Below are positions 9,276-16,337 of a DNA stretch of 64,000 nucleotides, in pieces (position 1 is the stretch's first letter; every line of letters starts with the position of its first letter). The stretch comes from RHLJ01 sp040222455 (GTDB lineage: Bacteria > Bacteroidota > Rhodothermia > Balneolales > Balneolaceae). Both the position numbers and the translations under genes were made by a program. The notes below the pieces were generated by a model, which saw only the letters and a list, made by a program, of their open reading frames with translations, made no database searches and was not told where the DNA came from. The stretch lies in assembly GCA_040222455.1 (NCBI GenBank), contig JAVKDD010000008.1, forward strand, positions 62,001-126,000. The letters run 5' to 3'.

Positions 9276-9826
9276 GAATTGCTGATGGTTTCCGGTAAAG
9301 AAAGTAAATTCATACATATAAATCAATATGTTAAGTGTTTTCAAGTAAACTACTCAAGAAGAGTGTCAACTTGTGTCACACTATTCTGGAACTATTTTAT
9401 TGTTTTATATAAATCGGTTTAAATCTTTAATGTACACTTATTCTCGTCAGTAATGCTCACCTAAGCAAAGTTACTCGGAAGCACTGGTTTGTATTTATAT
9501 CCTCATAAAAGATTAAAATAAGTAATGACAGCAAGTTCAAGGATATGAGGTTGATGCTAAATTATTCGATATACTAGAATGGTTAGCTAAGTTGTACAAT
9601 AAAATGATATATGAAATGAGTTTCTCAAATCTAAGTTTTTCCAAAATAAGGAGGATTTCAAACTTGGTTTAATTCATCTAGAATGCCAAAGTGCATAAAA
9701 TGCTATGATAGCGGGTTTGTACTTTTACTTACAAAGAGATATGGAGTTTGGAGAGTTAGATTATCAGCTACTTTAAGAATTATTAGCAGTTTTATGAATC
9801 AAATAGGTCTTATATGAACTATTTCT
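9276..9826. other. Gap with no intact gene; probable decayed coding remnants
   Basis: This stretch holds no complete reading frame. A 47-codon stretch without a start (about 9527-9669, plus strand: VDAKLFDILEWLAKLYN) looks coding-like, and further broken stretches follow. It leads directly into the transposase remnant at 9827-9946, so it is probably mutated mobile-element or gene debris. The promoter of the HD-CYTH operon should lie near 9280-9420. Confidence 0.4.
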
Positions 9827-9946
9827 ATGAAATACTTCCAACTTTACATTAATGAGTATGCGTTCAAATGGAATTACAGAAAAGACCAAGTTAGTCTTAT
9901 TCAGAATCTTCCAGCTTCGTCGTGTCAGGGCTGGTTACTTTATTAA
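9827..9946 (+). pseudogene. C-terminal remnant of an ISXO2/IS1595-like transposase
   Basis: A 39-codon frame reads MKYFQLYINEYAFKWNYRK and continues for about 20 further residues. The pattern KYxQxYxNEYxFxxNxR is the familiar C-terminal segment of ISXO2-like DDE transposases. No catalytic part is readable upstream, where all frames are interrupted, so the element is dead. It sits between the HD-CYTH pair and the XRE-peptidase pair, and marks past transposition in this island. The family call rests on one short motif. Confidence 0.5.
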
Positions 9947-9960
9947 GTTTCTCTTCAAAT

Positions 9961-10449
9961 TCACTTTGATGTAGAATCATGGTAACCTCGTTTAATATTC
10001 TCTTCCCGAAACCTTGTGTATAAATCGAATAAAGTTCCACGTTCCATTATCCAATTAGAAATTATTCCTAAAGCGACATCTAAATCATGAACATAACTCA
10101 TTCTACTATCTGCACCACGTCGACCACTAGAGTCCTTTTTCTTTCCACCTGTCAGAAGTATTATTTTCTCTTCTCGAATTAAATCACGTGCCTCTTTGAA
10201 TGACGCACCTTTAGGGAGTTCCTCTTTTAATAGCTTTTCAACACCTTTATAATAGACATCATATTTTTTTTCTGGGTTATCTATATCCTTTAGAACATAA
10301 TTTTCTATCTCTTTATTTGACTCAAATCTATTATCTGAACCGATAAAAAGTTGCTCCCCTTTTACGGAGTCTGCCTTTCTGAATATTTCAGATATTTCAA
10401 GCTCTTCATTAGTTATTATTGACTTTTTCTGTTCTTTTTTTTCTGACAT
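9961..10449 (-). CDS. Small protein of unknown function paired with the XRE-ImmA/IrrE gene
   Basis: The product has 162 residues, is rich in Lys and Glu, and has no signal peptide or membrane segment. The most distinctive part is the C-terminal third: GGKKKDSSGRRGADSRMSY, then a helical stretch around LDVALGIISNWIMERGTLFD. I recognise no family. It begins two bases after the stop of the XRE-peptidase gene, so the two genes form an operon. Small proteins placed directly after XRE-ImmA/IrrE genes are often partners in toxin-antitoxin or phage-repressor-like switches. That role here is inference. Confidence 0.75.
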   Translation of the reverse strand: MSEKKEQKKSIITNEELEISEIFRKADSVKGEQLFIGSDNRFESNKEIENYVLKDIDNPEKKYDVYYKGVEKLLKEELPKGASFKEARDLIREEKIILLTGGKKKDSSGRRGADSRMSYVHDLDVALGIISNWIMERGTLFDLYTRFREENIKRGYHDSTSK

Positions 10450-10451
10450 TT

Positions 10452-11648
10452 CTACACAAATTTTATTAGTATTTCCTTAAGCTCTTCTACCGATTGATCA
10501 ATAGTCTCTTTTTCCCACGGGACTAAATTTAGGTGCTCAACAGCAATATCTGATTTTGGAATATGATCCCTAAAAGCACCCCAATAATCTTCTCCATCCA
10601 TGCTTTTGTCATGTTGAAAGAAAGCATAAATCAATGACGGGTGAACTTGACTTTCTTTGGCATAATTTGAAACAACAACATGATTGTGAATTAATGAAGC
10701 AATAAATTTGGTTTTCTCATTTGAGAAAAGAAACTCACGCGCAAAATCATTTGCCTTTTCCTCTTCTATTAAGAGCATATCTGGCTCTCCAGTTAAATGG
10801 AAAATGTTCTTTTGTATTCTATCTAAGTCATATAAGACATGATATAATTCATGGATAAGTGCAAACCAAAGAGTGGGGTAACTTTTATTAAAATCTGTAA
10901 TTACAATACATGGTTTTCCGTTTACAAAAAAAGTCCCGCCTCTTACTTGAGTATTAGTTAGGTATCTTTGAAAAATAACTGTGATACCAATATTGTATAA
11001 AGCCTGGGCAACTATTAAAAAGCCTTTTCGAACGTTCTGTGTGTAAGGACGAATTTTTGGTATGAGATCAACGAGATCAGAACGTAAGTAGTCATTAGGA
11101 TTATCTATCTTTTTAAATAAGGCATGAGCCGATTTTACCCAAAAAGAACGCATTTTATCATGCGGAGTTAGTTTTGTTTTGCTAAACATTACACCAGTCA
11201 TTAGACCGTCGTAGTCTGTAATTTTTTCGAACTGAAAAAAATCTAAAAGTCTTTTCTCTATTTCTCTAAGATTAGATACAGATTTAATTAAACCAATATT
11301 TTTTAGATCCTTTAAATCAAAATTTTCAACTATATAAGTATTGCGTCTTGCTAAATCTATCTCGACAACTGTTTCTGAGTCATCACTCATGTATATTTTA
11401 CCAAGTTCCTCAATATCAACATTCAAAAAACGGCTAAATTTATAAAGAGTAACGTAATCAATCTTTTGAGCTTCGTTATTTAAAATCCTCATCAAAGACT
11501 TATACTGAATGCCTAAAACGTCTGAAATTTGGTTATCAGATAATTCTAGGCTATCTCTTTTTTCAGTATATAATTCTCTAAGATTTTTCTTATGCTTTGA
11601 TGCAGAAAGAATATCATTAATATCTTGTAGAATAGCTTTATCAGTCAC
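10452..11648 (-). CDS. XRE-family HTH protein fused to an ImmA/IrrE metallopeptidase domain
   Basis: The product has 398 residues. Residues about 25-85 form an XRE-like helix-turn-helix (LSDNQISDVLGIQYKSLMRI, then LYKFSRFLNVDIEEL). A middle region of about 120 residues leads to the peptidase domain, with the zinc motif HELYH near residue 265 (FALIHELYHVLYDLD) and the third ligand region EEEKANDFAREFLF. Such fusions act as repressors that are cleaved or that cleave a partner, as in ImmR/ImmA and DdrO/IrrE systems, and as antitoxin-like regulators. The divergent promoter region upstream carries two palindromes, suggesting autoregulation. The downstream 162-residue gene is its operon partner. 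Confidence 0.88.
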   Translation of the reverse strand: MTDKAILQDINDILSASKHKKNLRELYTEKRDSLELSDNQISDVLGIQYKSLMRILNNEAQKIDYVTLYKFSRFLNVDIEELGKIYMSDDSETVVEIDLARRNTYIVENFDLKDLKNIGLIKSVSNLREIEKRLLDFFQFEKITDYDGLMTGVMFSKTKLTPHDKMRSFWVKSAHALFKKIDNPNDYLRSDLVDLIPKIRPYTQNVRKGFLIVAQALYNIGITVIFQRYLTNTQVRGGTFFVNGKPCIVITDFNKSYPTLWFALIHELYHVLYDLDRIQKNIFHLTGEPDMLLIEEEKANDFAREFLFSNEKTKFIASLIHNHVVVSNYAKESQVHPSLIYAFFQHDKSMDGEDYWGAFRDHIPKSDIAVEHLNLVPWEKETIDQSVEELKEILIKFV

Positions 11649-11664
11649 GGTTACTTAATTTACT

Positions 11665-11676
11665 TGTAATTTTACA
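11665..11676. promoter_or_regulatory. Palindrome in the divergent promoter (operator candidate 1)
   Basis: TGTAA-TT-TTACA lies 17 bases upstream of the XRE-ImmA/IrrE start, between it and the divergent small gene. A site for the XRE domain is expected in this position. Confidence 0.4.
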
Positions 11677-11680
11677 ATCT

Positions 11681-11695
11681 AATATAGCTTATATT
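11681..11695. promoter_or_regulatory. Palindrome in the divergent promoter (operator candidate 2)
   Basis: AATATA-GCT-TATATT is a perfect 6-bp inverted repeat only four bases after candidate 1. Its AT-richness also suits a promoter element, so operator function is uncertain. Confidence 0.35.
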
Positions 11696-11745
11696 AATGA
11701 TAATATGAAGTTATTTTGAAAAATTTCAAAAAATATAGTGGCAAT

Positions 11746-11991
11746 ATGAGTATCGAAGAAATTGAAATTGAGGAACTAAGAGAGTTTGCTGTATCAGCAT
11801 CAAATGACGGTTTTAATGCTGAGTGGGTTAACGGGGCATTAACCCTAAATGGACATGAATCTATTTATGATTGTGAGGTCTATTGGGAAAAAGGTAACGA
11901 ACTTTGGAAGATTAGTAATCTTGATAATAAAAAATACAGTATAATAATCCCGGTAGGTGAATTGGTGTATTCTACTGGGATATTTTATTAA
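11746..11991 (+). CDS. Small hypothetical protein, divergent from the XRE-peptidase gene
   Basis: The ATG at 11746 gives 81 residues (MSIEEIEIEELREFAVSASN). A TTG at 11716 would add ten residues. The protein is acidic, soluble, and ends in short beta-like stretches (YSIIIPVGELVYSTGIFY). I recognise no family. It shares the palindromic upstream region with the XRE-ImmA/IrrE gene, so the two may be co-regulated, perhaps as regulator and target. Confidence 0.5.
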   Translation: MSIEEIEIEELREFAVSASNDGFNAEWVNGALTLNGHESIYDCEVYWEKGNELWKISNLDNKKYSIIIPVGELVYSTGIFY

Positions 11992-12120
11992 CTTGTACTA
12001 AGGGAATAATTGCCTAGAATTTTATCCTGGGATTTTGCAAATGTGTAGCAAAAAGATGGTTTTCGTTATATATAACCATCTTAAAACTTATAAATTGATT
12101 TCTACAATTTAAAGAGCTAA

Positions 12121-13233
12121 CTAGATCTCTGACTCCAGTATGCTTTCTATCTGTGTTTTGATTGGGTTAAATCTGTCTGCGTGTTCTTTTGCCCAGATAA
12201 TCCAATTATCAAATTTTAAATTATCATCATCAGAAAGTTTTAGTTTCTGTTGTTGGGCTTTAATTTCTTCTATAAAATGGTACAGAAATTGTGAGGTGGT
12301 AAACTTCTTTGCATACTCTTCAAATTCAGATCGTCTTGCTAGTTCTAACTCGTTGGCTTTTTGAATGCGTTCATTCTCCTCACGAATAGCTTTCCGTTTT
12401 AGGTGCTCAACCTCCCTTTCCTCATTTATTTCCTTTTCTCTTTCAACGAGTTCAAAAACCATTGGGTAAAATTTATCGAGCTGTTTTTCTAAAGTTTTTG
12501 TTTTTGTATCTGAAATGGTTTTTAGACTTCCCCAATGAACAGAGTCAGAGATTACCAGTTTGAGTTTTCCAGTAGTTTGGTAATTATACTCATACTCGGG
12601 CCATCGGTTATTTGATATTTTCTTTCTGTTTTGTTTCCCTTCCTCTTGGACTCTTAAATAGATAGGTATTCCATCGATTTCGACACTAAGTTTTGAAACT
12701 TTGTTATGCATTTCTGTTTGAATCGAATAACCTTGTCGTTCCATTTCTTTAAGTAGGCAATCATAAATTCTAAAAGCTCTTGGCAGCATCTTCTTAGTTG
12801 CTAGAATGTCTGCGAACACTGAGCCCCACGGACTTAATCGATTATACTTATCAGAGCTAGTCCATTTTTCTTTTGCTTTAGATTCTATGTGTTCTTTTGT
12901 GCGAACAATGATCGGATGTGGGGCTACTAAATATTTAGATACAACCAATGGCTGGTATTCACTTGGTAAGTGGTTTGGGATGTCATCAGGGTGCAACCGA
13001 TCTAATACTAATTCAAATTGGTCAAGCTCATGATTTGGTAAGACTGGACGTTCAACTTTTTGTCTGAATGTAATTTTATATCGTTGTCTTTGATCAGGTT
13101 CAGGGATATTTAATTTCTTACAAACCTCATCCAACTGTTTCCAAGATATTTTGTAGTAATTGGCAACTGTCTCGAATTGTCTGGTCCAAATTTGGTTAAA
13201 TAATTTTTGTCTTTCGAAATAGATCTTGATCAT
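12121..13233 (-). CDS. Uncharacterised protein with N-terminal HTH-like motif
   Basis: The product has 370 residues. The first 50 (RQKLFNQIWTRQFETVANYY, KISWKQLDEVCKKLNIPEPD) resemble the start of a widespread uncharacterised family of mobile-region proteins in which 'ELYxxVW...LAxxxGIS...CxxxxIPxPxxGYW' forms a helix-turn-helix-like unit. The canonical GYW end is changed to QRQRYK here. The remainder is lysine-rich, with a long charged helix around residues 255-300. It is the gene nearest to the tRNA-Leu. A DNA-binding role is a guess from the N-terminal pattern. Confidence 0.7.
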   Translation of the reverse strand: MIKIYFERQKLFNQIWTRQFETVANYYKISWKQLDEVCKKLNIPEPDQRQRYKITFRQKVERPVLPNHELDQFELVLDRLHPDDIPNHLPSEYQPLVVSKYLVAPHPIIVRTKEHIESKAKEKWTSSDKYNRLSPWGSVFADILATKKMLPRAFRIYDCLLKEMERQGYSIQTEMHNKVSKLSVEIDGIPIYLRVQEEGKQNRKKISNNRWPEYEYNYQTTGKLKLVISDSVHWGSLKTISDTKTKTLEKQLDKFYPMVFELVEREKEINEEREVEHLKRKAIREENERIQKANELELARRSEFEEYAKKFTTSQFLYHFIEEIKAQQQKLKLSDDDNLKFDNWIIWAKEHADRFNPIKTQIESILESEI

Positions 13234-13375
13234 AATATTCTAGATTTATACCCTTCATTTAATTAGAAAGAATACCAAATTAGCTATATAAGATCATTTT
13301 GATTCATCTTGTCACGCTATTAATTTTAAGCAGTTTTTGATAAGTATGTTCCACCAATGTTCTACATTGATAAAA

Positions 13376-13414
13376 ATAAAAAAGGCTAAGTATATATTTA
13401 TATATTACTTAGCC
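13376..13414 (-). terminator. Intrinsic terminator after tRNA-Leu
   Basis: GGCTAAGTA (13384-13392) pairs perfectly with TACTTAGCC (13406-13414). The plus-strand A-run just to its left becomes the U-tract on the minus strand, so this ends the tRNA-Leu transcript. Confidence 0.7.
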
Positions 13415-13425
13415 TAATTATTAGG

Positions 13426-13509
13426 TGCTCACGAATGGAGTCGAACCATCACGGGATTTCTCCCACACGCCCCTCAAGCGTGCGCGTCTACCAATTCCGC
13501 CACGTGAGC
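13426..13509 (-). tRNA. tRNA-Leu (anticodon GAG)
   Basis: On the reverse strand the acceptor stem GCTCACG pairs with CGTGAGC. The anticodon stem-loop is CACGC-TTGAGGG-GCGTG with anticodon GAG. The long variable arm (GGGAGAAATCCC) marks a class II leucine tRNA, and the T-arm GGTTCGACTCC is present. CCA is not encoded. The 3' end points towards the accessory island on the left, a frequent integration arrangement. Confidence 0.95.
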
Positions 13510-13566
13510 AGGAAAGGGTTGCAAAGATACTTCTTTTATCTCCCAAATTTCAATCTACAAATAAAA

Positions 13567-13592
13567 AACCCTACTCATAATTAAGCAGGGTT
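13567..13592 (-). terminator. Intrinsic terminator of the Spy-like gene
   Basis: AACCCT (13567-13572) pairs with AGGGTT (13587-13592), and the plus-strand A-run at 13563-13568 gives a U-tract on the minus strand just after the stop codon at 13600. Confidence 0.6.
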
Positions 13593-13599
13593 CTACGCT

Positions 13600-14031
13600 T
13601 TATTCACCATCTTTTGTATGGTCTTTCAGGCGTTGGCGAATATCATATTGAATTGCCTCTTTTTTATCTAAGTAAATTGCGTATTGCTCTTTAGTTAGAA
13701 TCTGATGTAAAGCTTTTTGGTGCTCGTTTCTGAGCTCCTTTGTTGCACCCATTTTTTTCCTACGGTTGATTTTCTCATCCCTGAGTGCTTTTCCTTTCAA
13801 AGCGAATTCTTCGTCAATTGCTTTAATCTGATCTTCTTGAGATTCACTTAAATCAAGGTATTGATCAAACACGGCAATATGCGCATCAGATTTCACTTCG
13901 GTTGGTACATCTCTGAACATATTGCGTTCAGGATTTCTATCGCGGTCACCTTGCCTCGGTTGTGCGAAAGCAGAAGATGCGATTAATGTCAGTATAGTTA
14001 ATGCTAAGACAGTTTTGATTGTTCGTTTCAT
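13600..14031 (-). CDS. Spy/CpxP-like periplasmic protein
   Basis: Starting at the ATG at 14031, the product has 143 residues and a clear signal peptide (MKRTIKTVLALTILTLIASS, cleavage after AFA). The mature part is helical and highly charged, with LDLSESQEDQIKAIDEEF and a later LTKEQYAIYLDKKE. This resembles the LTxxQ motifs of Spy/CpxP-type chaperones and stress sensors, which form small all-helical dimers in the periplasm. The frame is open nine codons further upstream, but the signal peptide fixes the start. It is separated from the dnaA operon by 84 bases and ends in its own terminator. Confidence 0.75.
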   Translation of the reverse strand: MKRTIKTVLALTILTLIASSAFAQPRQGDRDRNPERNMFRDVPTEVKSDAHIAVFDQYLDLSESQEDQIKAIDEEFALKGKALRDEKINRRKKMGATKELRNEHQKALHQILTKEQYAIYLDKKEAIQYDIRQRLKDHTKDGE

Positions 14032-14115
14032 AATATTCAATGTTAAATTTGAGACCAAGCGTGTAACGTTGAATGTATGACGAACTGATTTTCTGAATAG
14101 TTTTAGAGAATAAAA

Positions 14116-14658
14116 TTATTCTTCTAATTGACGCTGTGCATATTCATTGCCCGGATCAATTTTAAGCGCTTGCTCATAGTAGGTTCGAGCTTTATCCTCT
14201 TGACCCCCTCGCTTAATCATATCACCCATTAAAATCCAGTTTTCTGCATCTTGAGGATCTGCCTTAATTCTGCCAATTAAATATGGAAGTGCTTCTGGCC
14301 CACGATCCGTCATCAACATGAGCATCACTTTATTACGATGAGCTGCCGAGGAATCAGAAATTTCAATGGCTTTATCGAAGTCTTTTTCAGCTTCTTTGAG
14401 CTCTTCTTTCTGCAGATAAAGGTTTCCCCTTAAGTTAAAATAGACTGCATTATCATCACTAATTTCCATTGCTTTGGTAATGGAAGAAAAGCTCATATCA
14501 AATTGACTGAGCTGTTGCATAATTAATGATTCTAGGTAAAAAGCTTCGTGAGCTTCTGGGTTTTCTTTTTGTAACTCTCTGGCTATATCTAAACTGTGAT
14601 CAATGTCTTTATCTTGTAAAAGCTCAAAGCCACGGTTTAATTTCTCTTCAAAATTCAT
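14116..14658 (-). CDS. Tetratricopeptide repeat protein
   Basis: The 180-residue cytoplasmic protein consists almost entirely of TPR units. Examples are DNAVYFNLRGNLYLQKEELK near residue 67 and ARTYYEQALKIDPGNEYAQR at the C-terminus. There is no signal peptide or enzymatic domain, so it is a protein-protein interaction scaffold of unknown partner. It is the last gene of the tight dnaA-folB-folK operon, four bases after the DUF4834 gene. Confidence 0.85.
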   Translation of the reverse strand: MNFEEKLNRGFELLQDKDIDHSLDIARELQKENPEAHEAFYLESLIMQQLSQFDMSFSSITKAMEISDDNAVYFNLRGNLYLQKEELKEAEKDFDKAIEISDSSAAHRNKVMLMLMTDRGPEALPYLIGRIKADPQDAENWILMGDMIKRGGQEDKARTYYEQALKIDPGNEYAQRQLEE

Positions 14659-14662
14659 ATAT

Positions 14663-14854
14663 CTACTTTTTTTTATCTGATAAGTCTTCGTATTCCGCTT
14701 CTTCTATTTGGTCAAACTTATTTTTGCCTTTTGAACTTCCTCTTTGGAAGGGATTAAACTGTTGATTTCGACTCCTTGAAGGTAAGAACATTCGTCCTAT
14801 ATATCTCATCAGAACGAAAAAAAGAGCCATAAAAAATAGAAATTTAAATAACAT
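14663..14854 (-). CDS. DUF4834-like small membrane protein
   Basis: The product has 63 residues. It has one N-terminal membrane helix (LFKFLFFMALFFVLMRYIG), then a basic stretch, then an acidic end (IEEAEYEDLSDKKK). This layout and the final D/E-rich motif match the DUF4834 family of Bacteroidota. The function is unknown. It lies two bases from the upstream kinase gene and four from the TPR gene, inside the operon. Confidence 0.75.
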   Translation of the reverse strand: MLFKFLFFMALFFVLMRYIGRMFLPSRSRNQQFNPFQRGSSKGKNKFDQIEEAEYEDLSDKKK

Positions 14855-14856
14855 AA

Positions 14857-15498
14857 CTATGGAGCAATATGAATGTGTGTATTGGAATGAATGGGCCGTT
14901 CAAAAATTTGCTCTTCTATATACGCCAAATGATCTGGATTGTTCACAAAATCAATTTCAGTGGTATTAATAAAAATGACCGGTGTTTTATTGAAATGATA
15001 AAAAAAGTGATTATAGGCTTTGTTCAAATCTTGTAAATATTCACGAGTAATGTGTTGCTCATAATCTCTTCCTCTCTTTTCAATATTATCTAGTAAACGA
15101 TCTACAGAAGATTGTATGAATACAATTAAATTAGGTTGTGCGGCAATTCCTGTCATTATATTAAAGATTGAGTCGTATAGTGCAAGCTCATCTTCCTGAA
15201 GATTTAGTCGGGCAAAAATCCGGTCTTTTTCGAAAATATAATCCGAAATTGTAATCTGATGGAACAAATCCTGATCCATCATATTTTGCTGTTGCTTAAA
15301 TCGACTTGCCAGAAAAGCTAGCTGTGTTTGAAAAGCATAACGCTCTTTATCTTCATAAAATTTCGGGAGAAATGGATTGTCTTCAAATTCTTCCAATACC
15401 AGACGAGCGCCCCTTCGTTCAGCTAATAATCTTGCAAGCGATGTTTTTCCAGCTCCAATTACACCTTCTACCGCAATAAAATCGAGTTGGTTAGACAT
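14857..15498 (-). CDS. Deoxynucleoside kinase
   Basis: The 213-residue protein opens with the P-loop FIAVEGVIGAGKTSLARLLA. LVLEEFEDNPFLPKFYED and AFQTQLAFLASRFKQ follow, both typical of the deoxyadenosine/deoxyguanosine kinase family. These enzymes phosphorylate deoxynucleosides in salvage. The later LDNIEKRGRDYEQHI contains the lid arginines. The gene follows folK by one base in the dnaA operon; linkage of folK and this kinase is common in Bacteroidota. Exact nucleoside preference cannot be read from sequence. Confidence 0.92.
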   Translation of the reverse strand: MSNQLDFIAVEGVIGAGKTSLARLLAERRGARLVLEEFEDNPFLPKFYEDKERYAFQTQLAFLASRFKQQQNMMDQDLFHQITISDYIFEKDRIFARLNLQEDELALYDSIFNIMTGIAAQPNLIVFIQSSVDRLLDNIEKRGRDYEQHITREYLQDLNKAYNHFFYHFNKTPVIFINTTEIDFVNNPDHLAYIEEQIFERPIHSNTHIHIAP

Positions 15499-15499
15499 G

Positions 15500-15988
15500 T
15501 TACCAGTTCAATTGAGTCTTCGAAATCTTTAATGTTGGTGCCTTTTCTATTAACTCACTGATTGAGTGAGCGGTTTTAGGATCTTTCCAATTTGGAAAAA
15601 CATCATTTAAAGGCAATAGAACGAATAACCGTTGAGTGTATTCGCTATGAGGAATGATAAGAGTATCTGTTTGAAGCACCAAGTCATCATAAGCAATAAT
15701 ATCTAAATCTAACGTACGAGCTGTCCATTTTGGATAACGCGATGGCCTACCTTGCCTTTTTTCTTGGGCATTAAGTAGTTCTATAAGCTCTTCGGGGTTT
15801 TTATTTATTTCTATTGAAATAATTGCATTTAAAAAATCATTCTCTGATGGGCCAACAGGCTCGGAGGCATATATTGGTGAACACAAAATTGAACTTTCTG
15901 AAATAGAACTCAAAAATTCCTTGGCTTTTTTAAGTTGACTAAGTGGGTCACCTAGATTAGAACCAAGAGCTATTATTACCGCGGCCAT
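15500..15988 (-). CDS. folK: 2-amino-4-hydroxy-6-hydroxymethyldihydropteridine diphosphokinase
   Basis: The 162-residue product has the FolK hallmarks. IIALGSNLGDPLSQLKKA is at the start, and YASEPVGPSENDFLNAI follows near residue 40. The signature RYPKWTARTLDLDIIAYDD near residues 83-101 holds the catalytic Arg and the two metal-binding Asp residues. It transfers pyrophosphate from ATP to the pterin in folate synthesis. It overlaps folB by 13 bases, so the two folate genes are translationally coupled. Confidence 0.95.
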   Translation of the reverse strand: MAAVIIALGSNLGDPLSQLKKAKEFLSSISESSILCSPIYASEPVGPSENDFLNAIISIEINKNPEELIELLNAQEKRQGRPSRYPKWTARTLDLDIIAYDDLVLQTDTLIIPHSEYTQRLFVLLPLNDVFPNWKDPKTAHSISELIEKAPTLKISKTQLNW

Positions 15989-16335
15989 TTCATAGTTACT
16001 TCAGAGTATTTGGTTTCACCGGGCATGGGCGGGTTAAATTTTCGGACTGATACTTCTATCGATTCTGCATCTGCAAAATAAGTATATAATTTTTGTCCTA
16101 TTAAGAAAGTAAGTGTTTCTATCAATTTTTTAGAATCCCCTTCCATCACGGATGCAATGATTTCTCTAGCTTTAGAATAGTCTATGGTCTTGGAAAGATC
16201 GTCTGTTTTCCCTGCTTCACTTAGTGATATGCTAAAAGTAACATCCACTTCGAAGTCATTGCCATCTAAGCGCTCGTTTTCAAAATAGCCGTGTAGTGCT
16301 CTAAACTTAAGTCCTTTAAGAACCAGTTTATCCAT
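15976..16335 (-). CDS. folB: Dihydroneopterin aldolase
   Basis: The 119-residue protein has the FolB layout. LKGLKFRALHGYFENERLDG carries the HGxxxxE substrate site, DLSKTIDYSKAREIIASVM is in the middle, and VSVRKFNPPMPG is near the end. It converts dihydroneopterin to hydroxymethyl-dihydropterin, the substrate of the next gene, folK. It begins two bases after the dnaA stop, so it is co-transcribed with dnaA. Confidence 0.95.
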   Translation of the reverse strand: MDKLVLKGLKFRALHGYFENERLDGNDFEVDVTFSISLSEAGKTDDLSKTIDYSKAREIIASVMEGDSKKLIETLTFLIGQKLYTYFADAESIEVSVRKFNPPMPGETKYSEVTMKWPR

Positions 16336-16337
16336 AG

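Noticed and set aside
9897..9980. Small minus-strand frame of 27 codons overlapping the end of the 162-residue gene
   Set aside because: It lies antisense to the transposase remnant, has no own signals, and its coding look is probably an effect of the opposite strand.
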